Assembly (NCBI GenBank): GCA_044870245.1
Contig: JBIOYR010000069.1
Location: 39,002 to 103,001, forward strand
Source: DATAFF01 sp044870245
GTDB taxonomy: Bacteria; Pseudomonadota; Alphaproteobacteria; Rhizobiales; Aestuariivirgaceae
Direction: 5' to 3'
Length of the DNA stretch: 64,000 nt
Shown: positions 53,699 through 62,299 of the stretch, in pieces
How the letters are laid out: each line of letters begins with the position of its first letter
How positions within the stretch are numbered: the first letter of the stretch is position 1
Position numbers and translations under genes: made by a program
Notes under the pieces: generated by a model
Database searches by the model: none
What the model was told of the DNA's origin: nothing
What the model saw: the letters and a program-made list of their open reading frames with translations, nothing else

Positions 53699-54367
53699 AT
53701 GCGCAACGTTCCCGTCTATGCCCTGCTTCTTCTCGGCGTTTCGCCGGCTTACGCTTTGGATTTCGTGTTCGAGAAGAACCACTGCGCCGCCGGTGAATAC
53801 CGGCCCAAGCAGCCCAAATCCGGCGGCACGAGCGGCCTGCTCGATTCCACGGCCTGGGCAGAAACGGGAGTCTGTGTGAAGATCCCTATCGCGAAGCTCC
53901 AAGCTGCTGCCTCCGACCTCGGAGTGATGACCTGGTCCGGCATCACGAGGATCGCGGGATCCAAGAAACTTCCAACGACTCGCCCGAACGATCTCTTTCG
54001 TGTGAAAGTGACCTATGAGGCTCGACACAAGCATCTCTGGTGCCAATCGGCGTTATGGCCGATGGAGTGGAGCGCCCGGGTGATCGAGGGAACGAAAGTG
54101 GCGCCGGATAGGATCTACGTGGACACCGACCGCGTGCCGGGCGGCGATGGCAACGGAGCCTACATCAAGCAGATGTCGGCCCTAATTGAGCTGCTCCGCC
54201 ACTCCGACGACGAAACTTCGCTCCACATGCGCTACGAAGTGCGGGCACCTTCGCAGAAGCCCTCCTGGGCCGTCGGGGCGATCACCGAATACGCCGATCG
54301 TCTCAAGAAAGTAGCCTCGGGCGGGAGGGCCCCTGGAGCAGCCGCGGATCCGGCCTGCCCGTACTAA
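53699..54367 (+). CDS. Hypothetical secreted protein
   Basis: 222 residues with a signal peptide (VPVYALLLLGVSPAYA) and no family I recognise. Three or four cysteines in the mature part (NHCAAGEY, GVCVKI, LWCQSA, DPACPY) could form disulfides. It lies 99 bases after the cyclase gene in the same direction. Periplasmic or surface location is likely. Confidence 0.7.
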   Translation: MRNVPVYALLLLGVSPAYALDFVFEKNHCAAGEYRPKQPKSGGTSGLLDSTAWAETGVCVKIPIAKLQAAASDLGVMTWSGITRIAGSKKLPTTRPNDLFRVKVTYEARHKHLWCQSALWPMEWSARVIEGTKVAPDRIYVDTDRVPGGDGNGAYIKQMSALIELLRHSDDETSLHMRYEVRAPSQKPSWAVGAITEYADRLKKVASGGRAPGAAADPACPY

Positions 54368-54570
54368 GGACCATCTTCGGCGATATATAGTTCCATACCT
54401 GCCTTCCTTGTCGAAGACACATACGGACGAAAAGCGTGCACCAATCGGCTTCGCTTCGACCTGGCGAAGAGTGTCGACCGATCCTGCGCCCGAAGATCGG
54501 TTGGGAATATGTCGACTATGTAGCTGACCAGCATAGGCAGACTGACAGAATGTCACATGGTCATTCCTGA

Positions 54571-54595
54571 GGAACGAAAGCTGAACATGCTCGTT
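54571..54595 (+). promoter_or_regulatory. EcfG-type general stress promoter
   Basis: GGAAC (54571-54575), exactly 16 bases, then CGTT (54592-54595), matching the alphaproteobacterial EcfG consensus GGAAC-N16/17-CGTT. It lies about 50 bases upstream of the DUF3072 gene, in the correct orientation. Confidence 0.72.
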
Positions 54596-54647
54596 GGCTA
54601 CGAAGCCATTGGGAGCGTTATCAGTGCGCGGCGAGAAAAAGCAAACC

Positions 54648-54845
54648 ATGCCGAAGGACAACCGTGAAAAGGATCCTGAGGATTGGGTGACCGGCGATGA
54701 GTCCATGACGGGGGCTCAGCGGTCCTATCTCGAAACCCTTTGCCGCGAGGCCGGCGAGGAGTTCGACCCTAACCTGTCCAAGGCTCAGGCATCGGAACGG
54801 ATCGACGAACTGCAGAAGCGGACCGGACGAGGCCGTGATCACTAG
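54648..54845 (+). CDS. DUF3072 family protein
   Basis: 65 residues, small acidic protein: DNREKDPEDWVTGDESMTGAQ and KAQASERIDELQKRTG are the DUF3072 pattern, with a short helix-extended-helix arrangement. ATG 54648 is chosen; the longer frame begins inside the promoter. Function unknown; the EcfG-type promoter upstream suggests general stress induction. Confidence 0.8.
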   Translation: MPKDNREKDPEDWVTGDESMTGAQRSYLETLCREAGEEFDPNLSKAQASERIDELQKRTGRGRDH

Positions 54846-55147
54846 CTAGCAAATGAAGAAGGCGGACCCGACGCCCCGCCTCGCGCAGCCGGTTGCGGAT
54901 CGGCGGGCCGTACGACGTGATCGCGCTCTGCGCAAATGCCAAGTTCCGGCAGAAACCCGAGCAGAACAGACTCAGAAGAGCATCGCGCGAAGGCTCTGCA
55001 ACAGCTCGATTGTTGATGAACGAGCCGAAGGAACCTCTGGCTTCCGGTGAGGCTGCCCTGGAAATGGAACCCTCAGGATAGAACGCGAGTTCGGTCAAGT
55101 GCCTGTTTTTGAATAACCGACGTATAACGTGGTCCGACGGGATTGCG
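54846..55147. other. 302-bp stretch without a supported gene
   Basis: Overlapping short frames exist on both strands but none has a convincing start or motif. A second, weaker EcfG-like element, GGAAC (55066-55070) with AGTT 17 bases later, lies 57 bases upstream of the next gene. Confidence 0.4.
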
Positions 55148-56047
55148 ATGCTTCGCGCCACTAAGTTGGGTTCAGTCGCGCTTGTTGGGGCTCGCTATCT
55201 TGCATGCTTAACGCTTTGCGTTTTTCAAATTAGCTCAGCATCGAACGCCGTCGAGGTTGCTTGGCAACCATTGGCACGGATGGCGGTCGAAAGATTGCCT
55301 TCTGCCCCGGTATCGCTTGCCATCACTCGCATCACATACGACGCTGGACCGATCCGGTCTCGGCAGAACTGGTCTGGACCGACGCTGGGCCATGTCGAGT
55401 CGGGTAGCCTGGAAATCGAGGCCACAGGAACGATGATAATCCGACGGGGGACGCCGGACTCGCCCGGTCAAAGCGAAACGATAGATCCGGGAACCCTTGT
55501 CACCGTCAATTCGGGTGATTCGGTTCTCATTGCCCAGAATACGGACACCAATATTCGCAATCTTCGCGCCGAACCGGCCAATTTGCTTGTTACGGAGATC
55601 AGCCAATTTGACCAAAACGTGCCGACGGCGCCGATCCCAGATAGGGTGGAAGGCATGTCAAGCATTCGGCTGGCATTCGCCGTTGCAAGGGCGATTCCGA
55701 CAGACCAGGCCCTCATTGAGGTCGGTCGTCTTACTCTGGCTCCAGGCGCGAAGGTCTCGTCGGAATCCGCGCCGGGAGTTGCCGGGGAGCGAGCCGGTCC
55801 TGAAGTGACAGTGATAGAATCCGGGACATTCGGCTCGAAAGTAGGTACCGGAGAGATCAATATATTTCGCGAAGGCAGCCAAACAGCTGGCCGTGGTGAA
55901 ACAGCGCCGGTTCAAAGGGCAAATAGCCTTCGGCCGGGTGACGCGATGTTGGGCCAAGCTGGCAGCCTCGACGTCCTCTGGAATCCGGCCAAAATCCCGG
56001 CGACTGCGCTACTCATTCGGTTGTTGCCGACCAAAGTGCAACAATAA
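55148..56047 (+). CDS. Secreted cupin-like protein
   Basis: About 299 residues with a signal sequence (VALVGARYLACLTLCVFQISSASNA). Two similar halves each resemble a cupin-type barrel: GPTLGHVESGSLEIEATGTMIIRRG ... DPGTLVTVNSGDSVLI, and a second with RLTLAPGAKVSS ... GPEVTVIESGTFG ... LRPGDAM. The histidine/glutamate metal ligands of classical cupins are only partly visible, so it may be non-enzymatic. ATG 55148 places the signal peptide correctly. Confidence 0.62.
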   Translation: MLRATKLGSVALVGARYLACLTLCVFQISSASNAVEVAWQPLARMAVERLPSAPVSLAITRITYDAGPIRSRQNWSGPTLGHVESGSLEIEATGTMIIRRGTPDSPGQSETIDPGTLVTVNSGDSVLIAQNTDTNIRNLRAEPANLLVTEISQFDQNVPTAPIPDRVEGMSSIRLAFAVARAIPTDQALIEVGRLTLAPGAKVSSESAPGVAGERAGPEVTVIESGTFGSKVGTGEINIFREGSQTAGRGETAPVQRANSLRPGDAMLGQAGSLDVLWNPAKIPATALLIRLLPTKVQQ

Positions 56048-56142
56048 TCATGAACGGGCTAATCGCACTCGGCGTTGGTCACGTTCTAACGCTCGGCCTG
56101 CCATTGCCACAATCCTGGTTGGCAAGCTACCAAGACCGAACT

Positions 56143-56505
56143 TCAGCGACCCCAGTAATATGGTGCACCATAGTAGTCGTGGAGTTCCTGCTCCTTTTGC
56201 CGATCGGTCCAGGAATAATCCGCCGACCGGTAGAATGTTGGCGCCCCACGAAGCTGCTGATCCGTGATAGCTGTCCGATAGCCGCCTAAGTTCGTATCAT
56301 AGGTGAGCGCGTTCCACGGGATCGCATGCTCCTCCTCGCCGAGTCCGAGGAAGCCGCCAAAGGTCATCACGGCGTAGGATACTCGCCCGCTGATTTTCTC
56401 GATCATTAACCGCTTGATCGATCCGATGCTGTTTCCATCCGGATCGTACACCATCGTGCCTTCGACACGGTCGCTCTCGATAAGTGGCTTGCCGGTCATC
56501 GTCAT
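56143..56505 (-). CDS. PRC-barrel domain protein
   Basis: 120 residues. The PRC barrel is clear: LIESDRVEGTMVYDPDGNSIGSIKRLMIEKISGRVSYAVMTFGGFLGLGEEEHAIPWNAL abbreviated by its conserved DPDGNSIG and HAIPWNAL, followed by a Tyr-rich tail (HDYYGAPYYWGR). ATG 56505 is chosen over 56535 because GGAGA lies six bases before it. Such stand-alone proteins are common in rhizobia, often stress-induced; function unknown. Confidence 0.85.
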   Translation of the reverse strand: MTMTGKPLIESDRVEGTMVYDPDGNSIGSIKRLMIEKISGRVSYAVMTFGGFLGLGEEEHAIPWNALTYDTNLGGYRTAITDQQLRGAPTFYRSADYSWTDRQKEQELHDYYGAPYYWGR

Positions 56506-56672
56506 GGCTCGTCTCCGTTCTGTATTGTTTGACATGCAACGCTCGCGCTCACGTCTTTGCTCCCCTGGATGGGATCTTGATCCACTTCCCGCGGCCGCGG
56601 AATCGTTCAATGGCCGACAAACGTTCGGTTGGGGTAACTTCGAGAAATTATCGGCTCTGGAATTACTCGTTC

Positions 56673-57677
56673 TCAGCATCCATCTCCGTCGGTTCGGCTG
56701 AGAATGTCGATTGCGCGCTCTATCTCCTCGGTCTTGGCGTAATGGAGCATATGACCGACTCGCGGCAAAATACGAAGAGTGCCGTTTCTGAGCTCGCCTA
56801 CAAGCCGCGCCGACTGATGTTCGGCAGAGACGACGCGATCGCCAGCACCGGCAATGACGATGATTGGTAGTTGGAGCGAGTCATATCGTCCCTGAAGCGC
56901 TGACGCGGCCGGGACCATCATGGCACTCTCCTCCGCCTGCGCTCGAATCTGCCAGGGCCGCGAGATCAGCTCTATCGGAAAACGCTCGAGGAAAGCAGCT
57001 GAGACGGGCCTCGGCCGGAATTGCTTCTTGAGCATTCGCGGCAGGTTCATCCGCGTGAGCGATGGCATAATCGTGTAGTTCAGGATGTCGCCGAGGAGCG
57101 GGAGTGCCGCGGGTGTATTCATCACGACATCAGCTCTGAAGCTCGGAAAGTAGTATCCTGCCAGGAGAACCAGCCCGGCGATGCTCTCTTCACTTTTCAG
57201 AGCGAGCTCGACGGCAACCAGAGTGCCCCAGGAATGTCCCACAATGACGGGGTGTTGGACATCCAGCCGCCGAAGTGCCGAGGTCAGCAGGTCCGCTTGG
57301 GCAGCCGGGGTCCATAGGCGCGTATGTGGGCGGGAACTGTAGCCGAAACCCGGGCGATCGAACGCGACCACCCGGTGAATCCTCGAAAGACGTGACACGA
57401 GGCCACTCGCCTCCATGTCGTCGACCGAGGTCCCGTTGCCGTGCAGGAGCACCACCGGACTGCCGCCTCCGCCGGTATCAAAGTAGTGCAGGCGGACCCC
57501 ATGGAGCCTCATGAACCGACCTTTCGGGGGATGTCGGGCCTCGACACTCCTCGCACGCCGCCATTCCGAAGCAGCCTTGCCGGCAAGCATGCCGGCAATT
57601 GCCCCCGCGGCACCGACAGCCATTGGAAACGACATCACGGGTGCTGCGGGAGCAGTGGATGACGAATGAGCCGGCAT
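56673..57677 (-). CDS. Alpha/beta hydrolase with N-terminal membrane anchor
   Basis: 334 residues. An N-terminal hydrophobic segment (VMSFPMAVGAAGAIAGMLAG) precedes an alpha/beta hydrolase: VVLLHGNGTS oxyanion region, nucleophile Ser149 in VGHSWGTL, and C-terminal His in RVGHMLHYA. FDRPGFGYSSRP is the usual strand-4 loop. The substrate is probably a small ester or lipid; not determinable. Confidence 0.87.
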   Translation of the reverse strand: MPAHSSSTAPAAPVMSFPMAVGAAGAIAGMLAGKAASEWRRARSVEARHPPKGRFMRLHGVRLHYFDTGGGGSPVVLLHGNGTSVDDMEASGLVSRLSRIHRVVAFDRPGFGYSSRPHTRLWTPAAQADLLTSALRRLDVQHPVIVGHSWGTLVAVELALKSEESIAGLVLLAGYYFPSFRADVVMNTPAALPLLGDILNYTIMPSLTRMNLPRMLKKQFRPRPVSAAFLERFPIELISRPWQIRAQAEESAMMVPAASALQGRYDSLQLPIIVIAGAGDRVVSAEHQSARLVGELRNGTLRILPRVGHMLHYAKTEEIERAIDILSRTDGDGC

Positions 57678-57943
57678 GATGCCTCCAAAAAATAGTAGGC
57701 GTGGGATCCGCGGTGAACTGCAGCTTCAACCTACGCCACATCGGTCGGTTCCGGCCTGAGACTCACGCGGATCGTCGGCAATCAGAGGACATTGGGGCCA
57801 GCTTAAAATAAACGATCCGCAGAAGCTGCCCAGGTTCTCACCTGCGGCTCTCCCCCGCCAACCTAAATCTCTGTCTGACAAAAGGAACTCGGATGTTCTT
57901 TGGCACTTATATACACAAGGACTAACAATAACTGGAAATCGCC

Positions 57944-58027
57944 ATGGCTAGGGCTGGAATTCTGTGGCTTCTCGGCGTGCCGCTGACAATCATCGTATTG
58001 CTGGCGCTCTTCACCGACATCATCTGA
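57944..58027 (+). CDS. Tiny membrane protein, 27 residues
   Basis: ATG 57944 opens a 27-codon frame (MARAGILWLLGVPLTIIVLL continuing to TGA) that is a single transmembrane helix. Genes of this pattern, Met-Ala-Arg followed by WLLGVP, are widespread in rhizobia and are often missed by annotation. An AT-rich promoter-like stretch lies upstream. Confidence 0.6.
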   Translation: MARAGILWLLGVPLTIIVLLALFTDII

Positions 58028-58161
58028 TCGCGCACTGGCGTACGGGCTGGGGCATAGGAGCTAGCGCTCGCCTCAGCCCTCTCGCAAAAACCGCCTCCGA
58101 AGCCCAAGAACATGAGAGGCCAAAGGGACTTCTCTCAGTCGATAAGGAGAGCGGGACGGCG

Positions 58162-58407
58162 ATGACTGTAAAGCGAGAGCTTGGTCGCGCAGTAGAATGT
58201 CCGCTCTGTCACCAAATGATCGATCACGTCGAGATTCGGCCGAGTAGCGATGTTGATTGGCTTTTTGATTATGACTGCCCCGAGTGTCAGCCGTGGATTT
58301 TTCGCGATGCAAGCGGCTCACTCCCTGCCGAAGCCGTCTTAGAGCGCATCGAGCAATACCGGCCGGAGGTCAGGGAAACTGGCATGGACCGGGAGCCGGA
58401 TGACTGA
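58162..58407 (+). CDS. Small zinc-ribbon-like protein
   Basis: 81 residues. Two Cys pairs, VECPLCHQM and DCPECQPW, are separated by 26 residues and suggest a zinc ribbon; the C-terminal half is a helix with ERIEQYRPEV. ATG 58162 is chosen because the upstream frame overlaps the tiny membrane gene. Function unknown. Confidence 0.6.
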   Translation: MTVKRELGRAVECPLCHQMIDHVEIRPSSDVDWLFDYDCPECQPWIFRDASGSLPAEAVLERIEQYRPEVRETGMDREPDD

Positions 58408-58435
58408 AAGCTGGGCCCTATAGAATGTTGGGCCC

Positions 58436-58600
58436 CTAAATCGCGCGCCCGGCCGCGAGATGCCTCGCCACCTCGAACACCGGCATGCGCTTCGGCAAGC
58501 CGAGCATCTCGGGCCACTGCACCGTCAGGCGGGCCGTAGACATGCGAAAGGACGACGCCATTGGCATCGATGAACCGGTACTCGCACCGGACTGAGGAGG
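58436..58600 (-). pseudogene. Possible decayed small gene
   Basis: On the minus strand one frame reads CEYRFIDANGVVLSHVYGPP and, after a frame change, another reads WPEMLGLPKRMPVFEVARHL to a stop. Both look like protein, but they are in different frames and the first has no start codon. A frameshifted remnant is likely. Confidence 0.35.
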
Positions 58601-58608
58601 CTCATGTC

Positions 58609-58710
58609 GTGCCTAGACCGATCCGCGACAACAATTTTGGTGTCACTCTGTTCTTTGTGGTTGTCGGACTGGTGATGCTCGGCGGGCTGCTGCTGTCCAT
58701 CGTCCATTGA
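58609..58710 (+). CDS. Tiny membrane protein, 33 residues
   Basis: GTG start at 58609 with GAGGAGG nine bases upstream. The product is a short basic N-terminus (PRPIRDNNFG) and one hydrophobic helix (VTLFFVVVGLVMLGGLLL). The strong ribosome-binding site makes expression credible. Confidence 0.62.
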   Translation: MPRPIRDNNFGVTLFFVVVGLVMLGGLLLSIVH

Positions 58711-58955
58711 AATAGCAGCAAGCGCACAGGGGACGAATCGCTGGTTAACATATGATGTGGCGGAAGGGTTCCGCGTTGGTCATGCTTCCCTGGACGGACC
58801 GAGGTTCACTCATTTCCCGAATGGATCACCGTCGTGGGATCATCGGGTCGGAGCAAATAGCGCATACCCCACAATGCTGGCGCGACGTACACGGCCTGGA
58901 GAGGGTTGACGTAGTGTCATTGGCATAGATCGATCGCCCCAAGGAAACTGAAGTC

Positions 58956-59057
58956 GTGCGTGAACCGAGCCCTGGCTACAGTTTCTGGATCGGACTTATC
59001 TGTGGACTACTTGGGCTGGTACTAATAATCGGCATCGCCTTAGCAACTTTCCGTTAG
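58956..59057 (+). CDS. Tiny membrane protein, 33 residues
   Basis: GTG start at 58956 with AAGGAAA about eight bases upstream. A polar start (REPSPGYS) is followed by one helix (FWIGLICGLLGLVLIIGIAL). Third single-helix gene within 1.1 kb. Confidence 0.58.
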   Translation: MREPSPGYSFWIGLICGLLGLVLIIGIALATFR

Positions 59058-59203
59058 TACGTTTGGAACTGGGGCGGGGACTAGCGCGTCCCATTCGCCG
59101 ATTCTATTGGGTCCGGCGAAGGCTGCTAAGAGGTTTTCCGGAATTGAAAGGAATATCCAGCGCGGAAGGCCACAAAGCGGCACCGCTGTCGAGTAACGAC
59201 CCT

Positions 59204-59458
59204 TTACGCAACCAGTCGTGAATCCCTGAGCGCCAGTTGTTTCATCATCTCCGGATCGTTCTCATAGAGATCCAATGAGCGGATGAGACTTCGGGCGATG
59301 CGCATCTTGATAGAATCTTCGAGCGGAGCGTTGCTCCCCGCCGAAGCGATCGTGCAGCATTCCAAGTACAGGCGACCTATCAGCGTTAACTCCGCCGGCC
59401 TAAATACCTTCCGGGCCGAAGAGCCCATTTGGCACACGTTATTAAGAGGGCCTTCCAT
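59204..59458 (-). CDS. Small hypothetical protein
   Basis: 84 residues from ATG 59458, mostly helical and amphipathic (RKVFRPAELTLIGRLYLECC; KMRIARSLIRSLDLYEND). No family recognised. An upstream extension of ten residues is possible. Confidence 0.5.
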   Translation of the reverse strand: MEGPLNNVCQMGSSARKVFRPAELTLIGRLYLECCTIASAGSNAPLEDSIKMRIARSLIRSLDLYENDPEMMKQLALRDSRLVA

Positions 59459-59641
59459 GGGGTGCCTCCCAAACAGGCGGGAGCGCAATTCATGTCTCTC
59501 TGTCGTCAGCGCCCACTAGTCCAGCTGGCGATGGCAAACCATACACCCACATGACGAAGCTGCCTAACTGAAAACGCCGCTGTGATCGCGACTTGTTGCG
59601 ACGTAAATTTCTCCATGAGTGGGAAACTCAGCAAGTACCGG

Positions 59642-60472
59642 TCATGTCCCGTACACCAATCTGCGCCGCGGTATCTCCAGCACAGCCGCCACGATCGCTT
59701 CCGGCGCATCCTCGTGCACCAGATGTCCGGCACGGGGCACAGGCACCAATTCACCACCCGTGAGCTTGTCCGCGAGTTGGCGGCCCTGCGCGAGTGCCAT
59801 CCAGGCATCATCCACACCCCAAACAATCTGAACAGGAAAGTCCGGTGCCGAATATCGTGCTTCGACCTCCTGAATGTAGCGTTGGTCCATCTGGGCTATC
59901 TGTCGATAGAATGCAGCCTGACCGAGCTCGCCCAGCCAAGGCTTGCGGTAGATCGACAGCGCCTCTTCCGACAGAGGCCGTGCCGCTGCATTGCCGATAT
60001 AGGCAGAAACCAGCGCCTCATGGGCATAGGGGGGTAATCCGGCAAAGGCCGCCTCATGCTTGCCGACGTGAACCGCGAACGGCGATCCCTGAGGGGAGAT
60101 CGCGACCGGATTGACAAGGGTCAATCGGGAATAGGCGATGCCATCCAGGAAGTGCGCGCGGAGTGCTGTCGTCCCGCCGAAGTCGTGGGCGAGCACCTGT
60201 GGACGATCGAGTCCCCATTCATGGAGGAGGGCGACCAACAATTTGTTCTGTCTACCAAGGGAGACATCCTCGTTGGGTTTATCCGACTCCCCGTACCCGA
60301 GCAGATCGTAGAAGAACAAGCGATGATGTCGTGCAAGCCATGGCGCGATTCTGCGCCAGACCTGGGACGAAAATGGTGTCCCATGCAGTAGCACCAGAGG
60401 TTCGCCGTCGCCAAGCGTGCCCCAGGCGATGCGATTTGCCTCGAACGTGAAACGATTTGAGAGCTCTAGCAT
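59642..60472 (-). CDS. Alpha/beta hydrolase (haloalkane dehalogenase/epoxide hydrolase-like)
   Basis: 276 residues. The nucleophile is Asp97 in LAHDFGGT, placing it with epoxide hydrolases, haloacetate or haloalkane dehalogenases. LLHGTPFSSQVW forms the oxyanion hole, FYDLLGYGESDKP is the strand-4 loop, and AGHLVHED carries the catalytic His. ATG 60472 avoids a ten-residue extension into the operator. It is divergent from the CGNR gene and probably regulated by it. Confidence 0.85.
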   Translation of the reverse strand: MLELSNRFTFEANRIAWGTLGDGEPLVLLHGTPFSSQVWRRIAPWLARHHRLFFYDLLGYGESDKPNEDVSLGRQNKLLVALLHEWGLDRPQVLAHDFGGTTALRAHFLDGIAYSRLTLVNPVAISPQGSPFAVHVGKHEAAFAGLPPYAHEALVSAYIGNAAARPLSEEALSIYRKPWLGELGQAAFYRQIAQMDQRYIQEVEARYSAPDFPVQIVWGVDDAWMALAQGRQLADKLTGGELVPVPRAGHLVHEDAPEAIVAAVLEIPRRRLVYGT

Positions 60473-60487
60473 GGGACGACTTCCCGC

Positions 60488-60543
60488 GTAACCTATTAAC
60501 ATGCAAAATAGGTTACACTGGGATTTCCGAGACTGTAACCTAT
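60488..60543. promoter_or_regulatory. Operator region between hydrolase and CGNR regulator
   Basis: Perfect 10-bp inverted repeat GTAACCTATT (60488-60497) and AATAGGTTAC (60507-60516), with a third half-site GTAACCTAT at 60535-60543 that runs into a TATAAAAT-like -10. Both divergent genes start within 45 bases. The likely binder is the CGNR protein itself. Confidence 0.72.
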
Positions 60544-60556
60544 AAAATGAAGCTTA

Positions 60557-61162
60557 ATGGTTAGATGCAGTGAACAGCCGGTTCGATACTCGTGGGGTGA
60601 AGCTGATTTCGTCGGCGGTCATCCGGTGCTCGATTTCCTCAACACGGTCGCCGACACGGGTAAGACCCGAAACAGTGACAAGATTCCCGACTGGCCGGCG
60701 GTCCGTGCCTGGGCCTCTCTTTCGGGACTTCTTACCGACCCAGAGCGTGGACTCTTTCTGGGCAGTCAGTCGCTTGACGGTCGTCGCGAACTTGCGGAGC
60801 TACACCGCTTTCGCGAGGACGCTTATATGGCGATGCTTCGGGTCGTTGGCGACGAGGCTTGCGGGTCCGCCGCACTGAGAAGGTTGCATGACCGGATCCG
60901 TGCGGCGTTGGGCCGAGGCAGGCTCGAACGCCACGATCTCCATTTCAAATGGCGAGCGAGCCCCGACACGCGCCAGCGTTGGACGGATGCCGTGGCACTC
61001 GCCTACGAGGAACTCCTGCGCAGCGACGACCTCGCTCGTGTGCGTCAGTGCTCCCGATGCACCTGGTTATTTGTCGACCGCGGCCGGGGGGTGGGACGTC
61101 GCTGGTGCGACATGCGCACCTGCGGCAACCGCGCCAAGATGGCAGCGTTCCGCTGCACCTGA
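60557..61162 (+). CDS. CGNR zinc finger / ABATE domain regulator
   Basis: 201 residues. N-terminal ABATE-type sensor domain (GGHPVLDFLNTVADTG ... VRAWASLSGLL) and C-terminal CGNR finger with Cys165, Cys168, Cys184 and Cys189 (QCSRCTWLFVD ... RRWCDMRTCGNRAKM). Such proteins are predicted stress or ligand-responsive DNA-binding regulators. The inverted repeat upstream and the divergent hydrolase gene suggest local control. Confidence 0.87.
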   Translation: MVRCSEQPVRYSWGEADFVGGHPVLDFLNTVADTGKTRNSDKIPDWPAVRAWASLSGLLTDPERGLFLGSQSLDGRRELAELHRFREDAYMAMLRVVGDEACGSAALRRLHDRIRAALGRGRLERHDLHFKWRASPDTRQRWTDAVALAYEELLRSDDLARVRQCSRCTWLFVDRGRGVGRRWCDMRTCGNRAKMAAFRCT

Positions 61163-61485
61163 ACTCCAGCCGGCCTCTGTTCTCGTGCAATCCGCCGGAA
61201 CGCTTCCCGACCACCAACCCTCAGCTCGCAGCGAGAAGCGGAGTTCGAACCAGTTCCGTCTGCTTCGGGGTCAATCGCGTCGATTCGCGGATGTCCGCTG
61301 CATCTGCACAGACCCGGCACACCTGGACGCAACTGCAAATTCCTATCGGAGTTGCGTGACGCCGTCGCACCGTCATCGAACCATCGCGGTGACGCGGCGT
61401 TTTGGGGACAGGCGCAGAGATACCTTGGCCTGTGACCAAATCGCTGCTTGCTTCTCCATCTCGATGGCCTATTCCTTCCGGTGTC
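61163..61485. other. 323-bp stretch without a supported gene
   Basis: Several frames are open because of high GC, but none has a convincing start or motif. A GTTCGAAC sequence near 61245 recalls a tRNA T-loop but no cloverleaf can be built around it. Confidence 0.4.
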
Positions 61486-61881
61486 ATGCTCGCTGCCTTG
61501 CGAAGAATCCTGGTCCTCACGCTTGCGATTGCGCTTGCACTCGCCAGTTCGGGAGGCAGCATGGCCGGGATCGCGGCGAGTTCGCACAGCCATTCGTTGA
61601 TGAGCGCTTCACTGGCGCAGGACGATGGCGAGAGTCGACCGGCTTGCGAAGGGGACTATGCAGCTTTACACGATGTGAGCGTCGGGAATCCGGCTGGCGC
61701 AGCCGATCTTGGTGGCGATAGCGCTGAATCGACCTGCTGCGCGATGTGTCAGGCGGCGGTGGACATGTCCTTGCCAGCCATCGTCCATGGATGGCTGGGC
61801 TCGCTGCCGACGCCCTGGGCACAGAAGGCGGCGAGGGCGGGTGTGATTGATCCGCTCGAGCGGCCGCCGAGAGTGAGCTAA
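61486..61881 (+). CDS. DUF2946-like secreted protein
   Basis: 131 residues: signal sequence (ILVLTLAIALALASSGGSMA), a central CCAMCQAA cysteine motif, and the ending GVIDPLERPPRV. This composition fits the small DUF2946-type proteins that accompany copper or heavy-metal efflux operons. It lies upstream of a lipoprotein and a TolC-like gene, matching that context. Confidence 0.6.
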   Translation: MLAALRRILVLTLAIALALASSGGSMAGIAASSHSHSLMSASLAQDDGESRPACEGDYAALHDVSVGNPAGAADLGGDSAESTCCAMCQAAVDMSLPAIVHGWLGSLPTPWAQKAARAGVIDPLERPPRVS

Positions 61882-62009
61882 GTCCACTCCAATCAAATTT
61901 CATCAGAACCCAAGTGATTTGGAGAGCTGAGGGACTGACTGTCCTTTGCAGCATGCCAATACCGGGTCTGCGCAATCTCACTTCAGCTGAGCGGCCGCGA
62001 GGTCTTTCG

Positions 62010-62240
62010 ATGAAATCCTATGCCCTCATGGCTCTGACCATGATTCTGTCCGCATGCGCGTCACATCTTCCGGTGCTCGAGGCGCATCCGAGAGCTTCCG
62101 ATCCGAATGCTCCCGTTCCGCGGCTGCGCCATGCGGTCACTGCGGGACCGACGAGCTATCAGCCGGTCGATGCAAAGCCGTGGACCGAACAGAGCCGTGA
62201 CACGGCCCCGAAGCAGGAAAATGCCAGGGCCGCGGAGTAA
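62010..62240 (+). CDS. Small lipoprotein
   Basis: 76 residues with a lipobox, LSACAS, at residues 13-18 after a short hydrophobic stretch (LMALTMI). The mature part is hydrophilic and Pro/Asp-rich, with no known domain. It is probably cotranscribed with the TolC-like gene 59 bases downstream and is typical of metal-efflux loci. Confidence 0.65.
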   Translation: MKSYALMALTMILSACASHLPVLEAHPRASDPNAPVPRLRHAVTAGPTSYQPVDAKPWTEQSRDTAPKQENARAAE

Positions 62241-62299
62241 AAGAGCGATGAGGAATCGAAGTCGGATGCTGATACGGCTCCTGCACATGAGGTGCAGTG

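Noticed and set aside
59060..59091. EcfG-like element GGAAC-N17-CGTC
   Set aside because: The -10 deviates and no + strand gene follows.
61200..61300. Possible tRNA because of a GTTCGAAC sequence
   Set aside because: No matching T-stem, anticodon arm or acceptor stem could be assembled on either strand.
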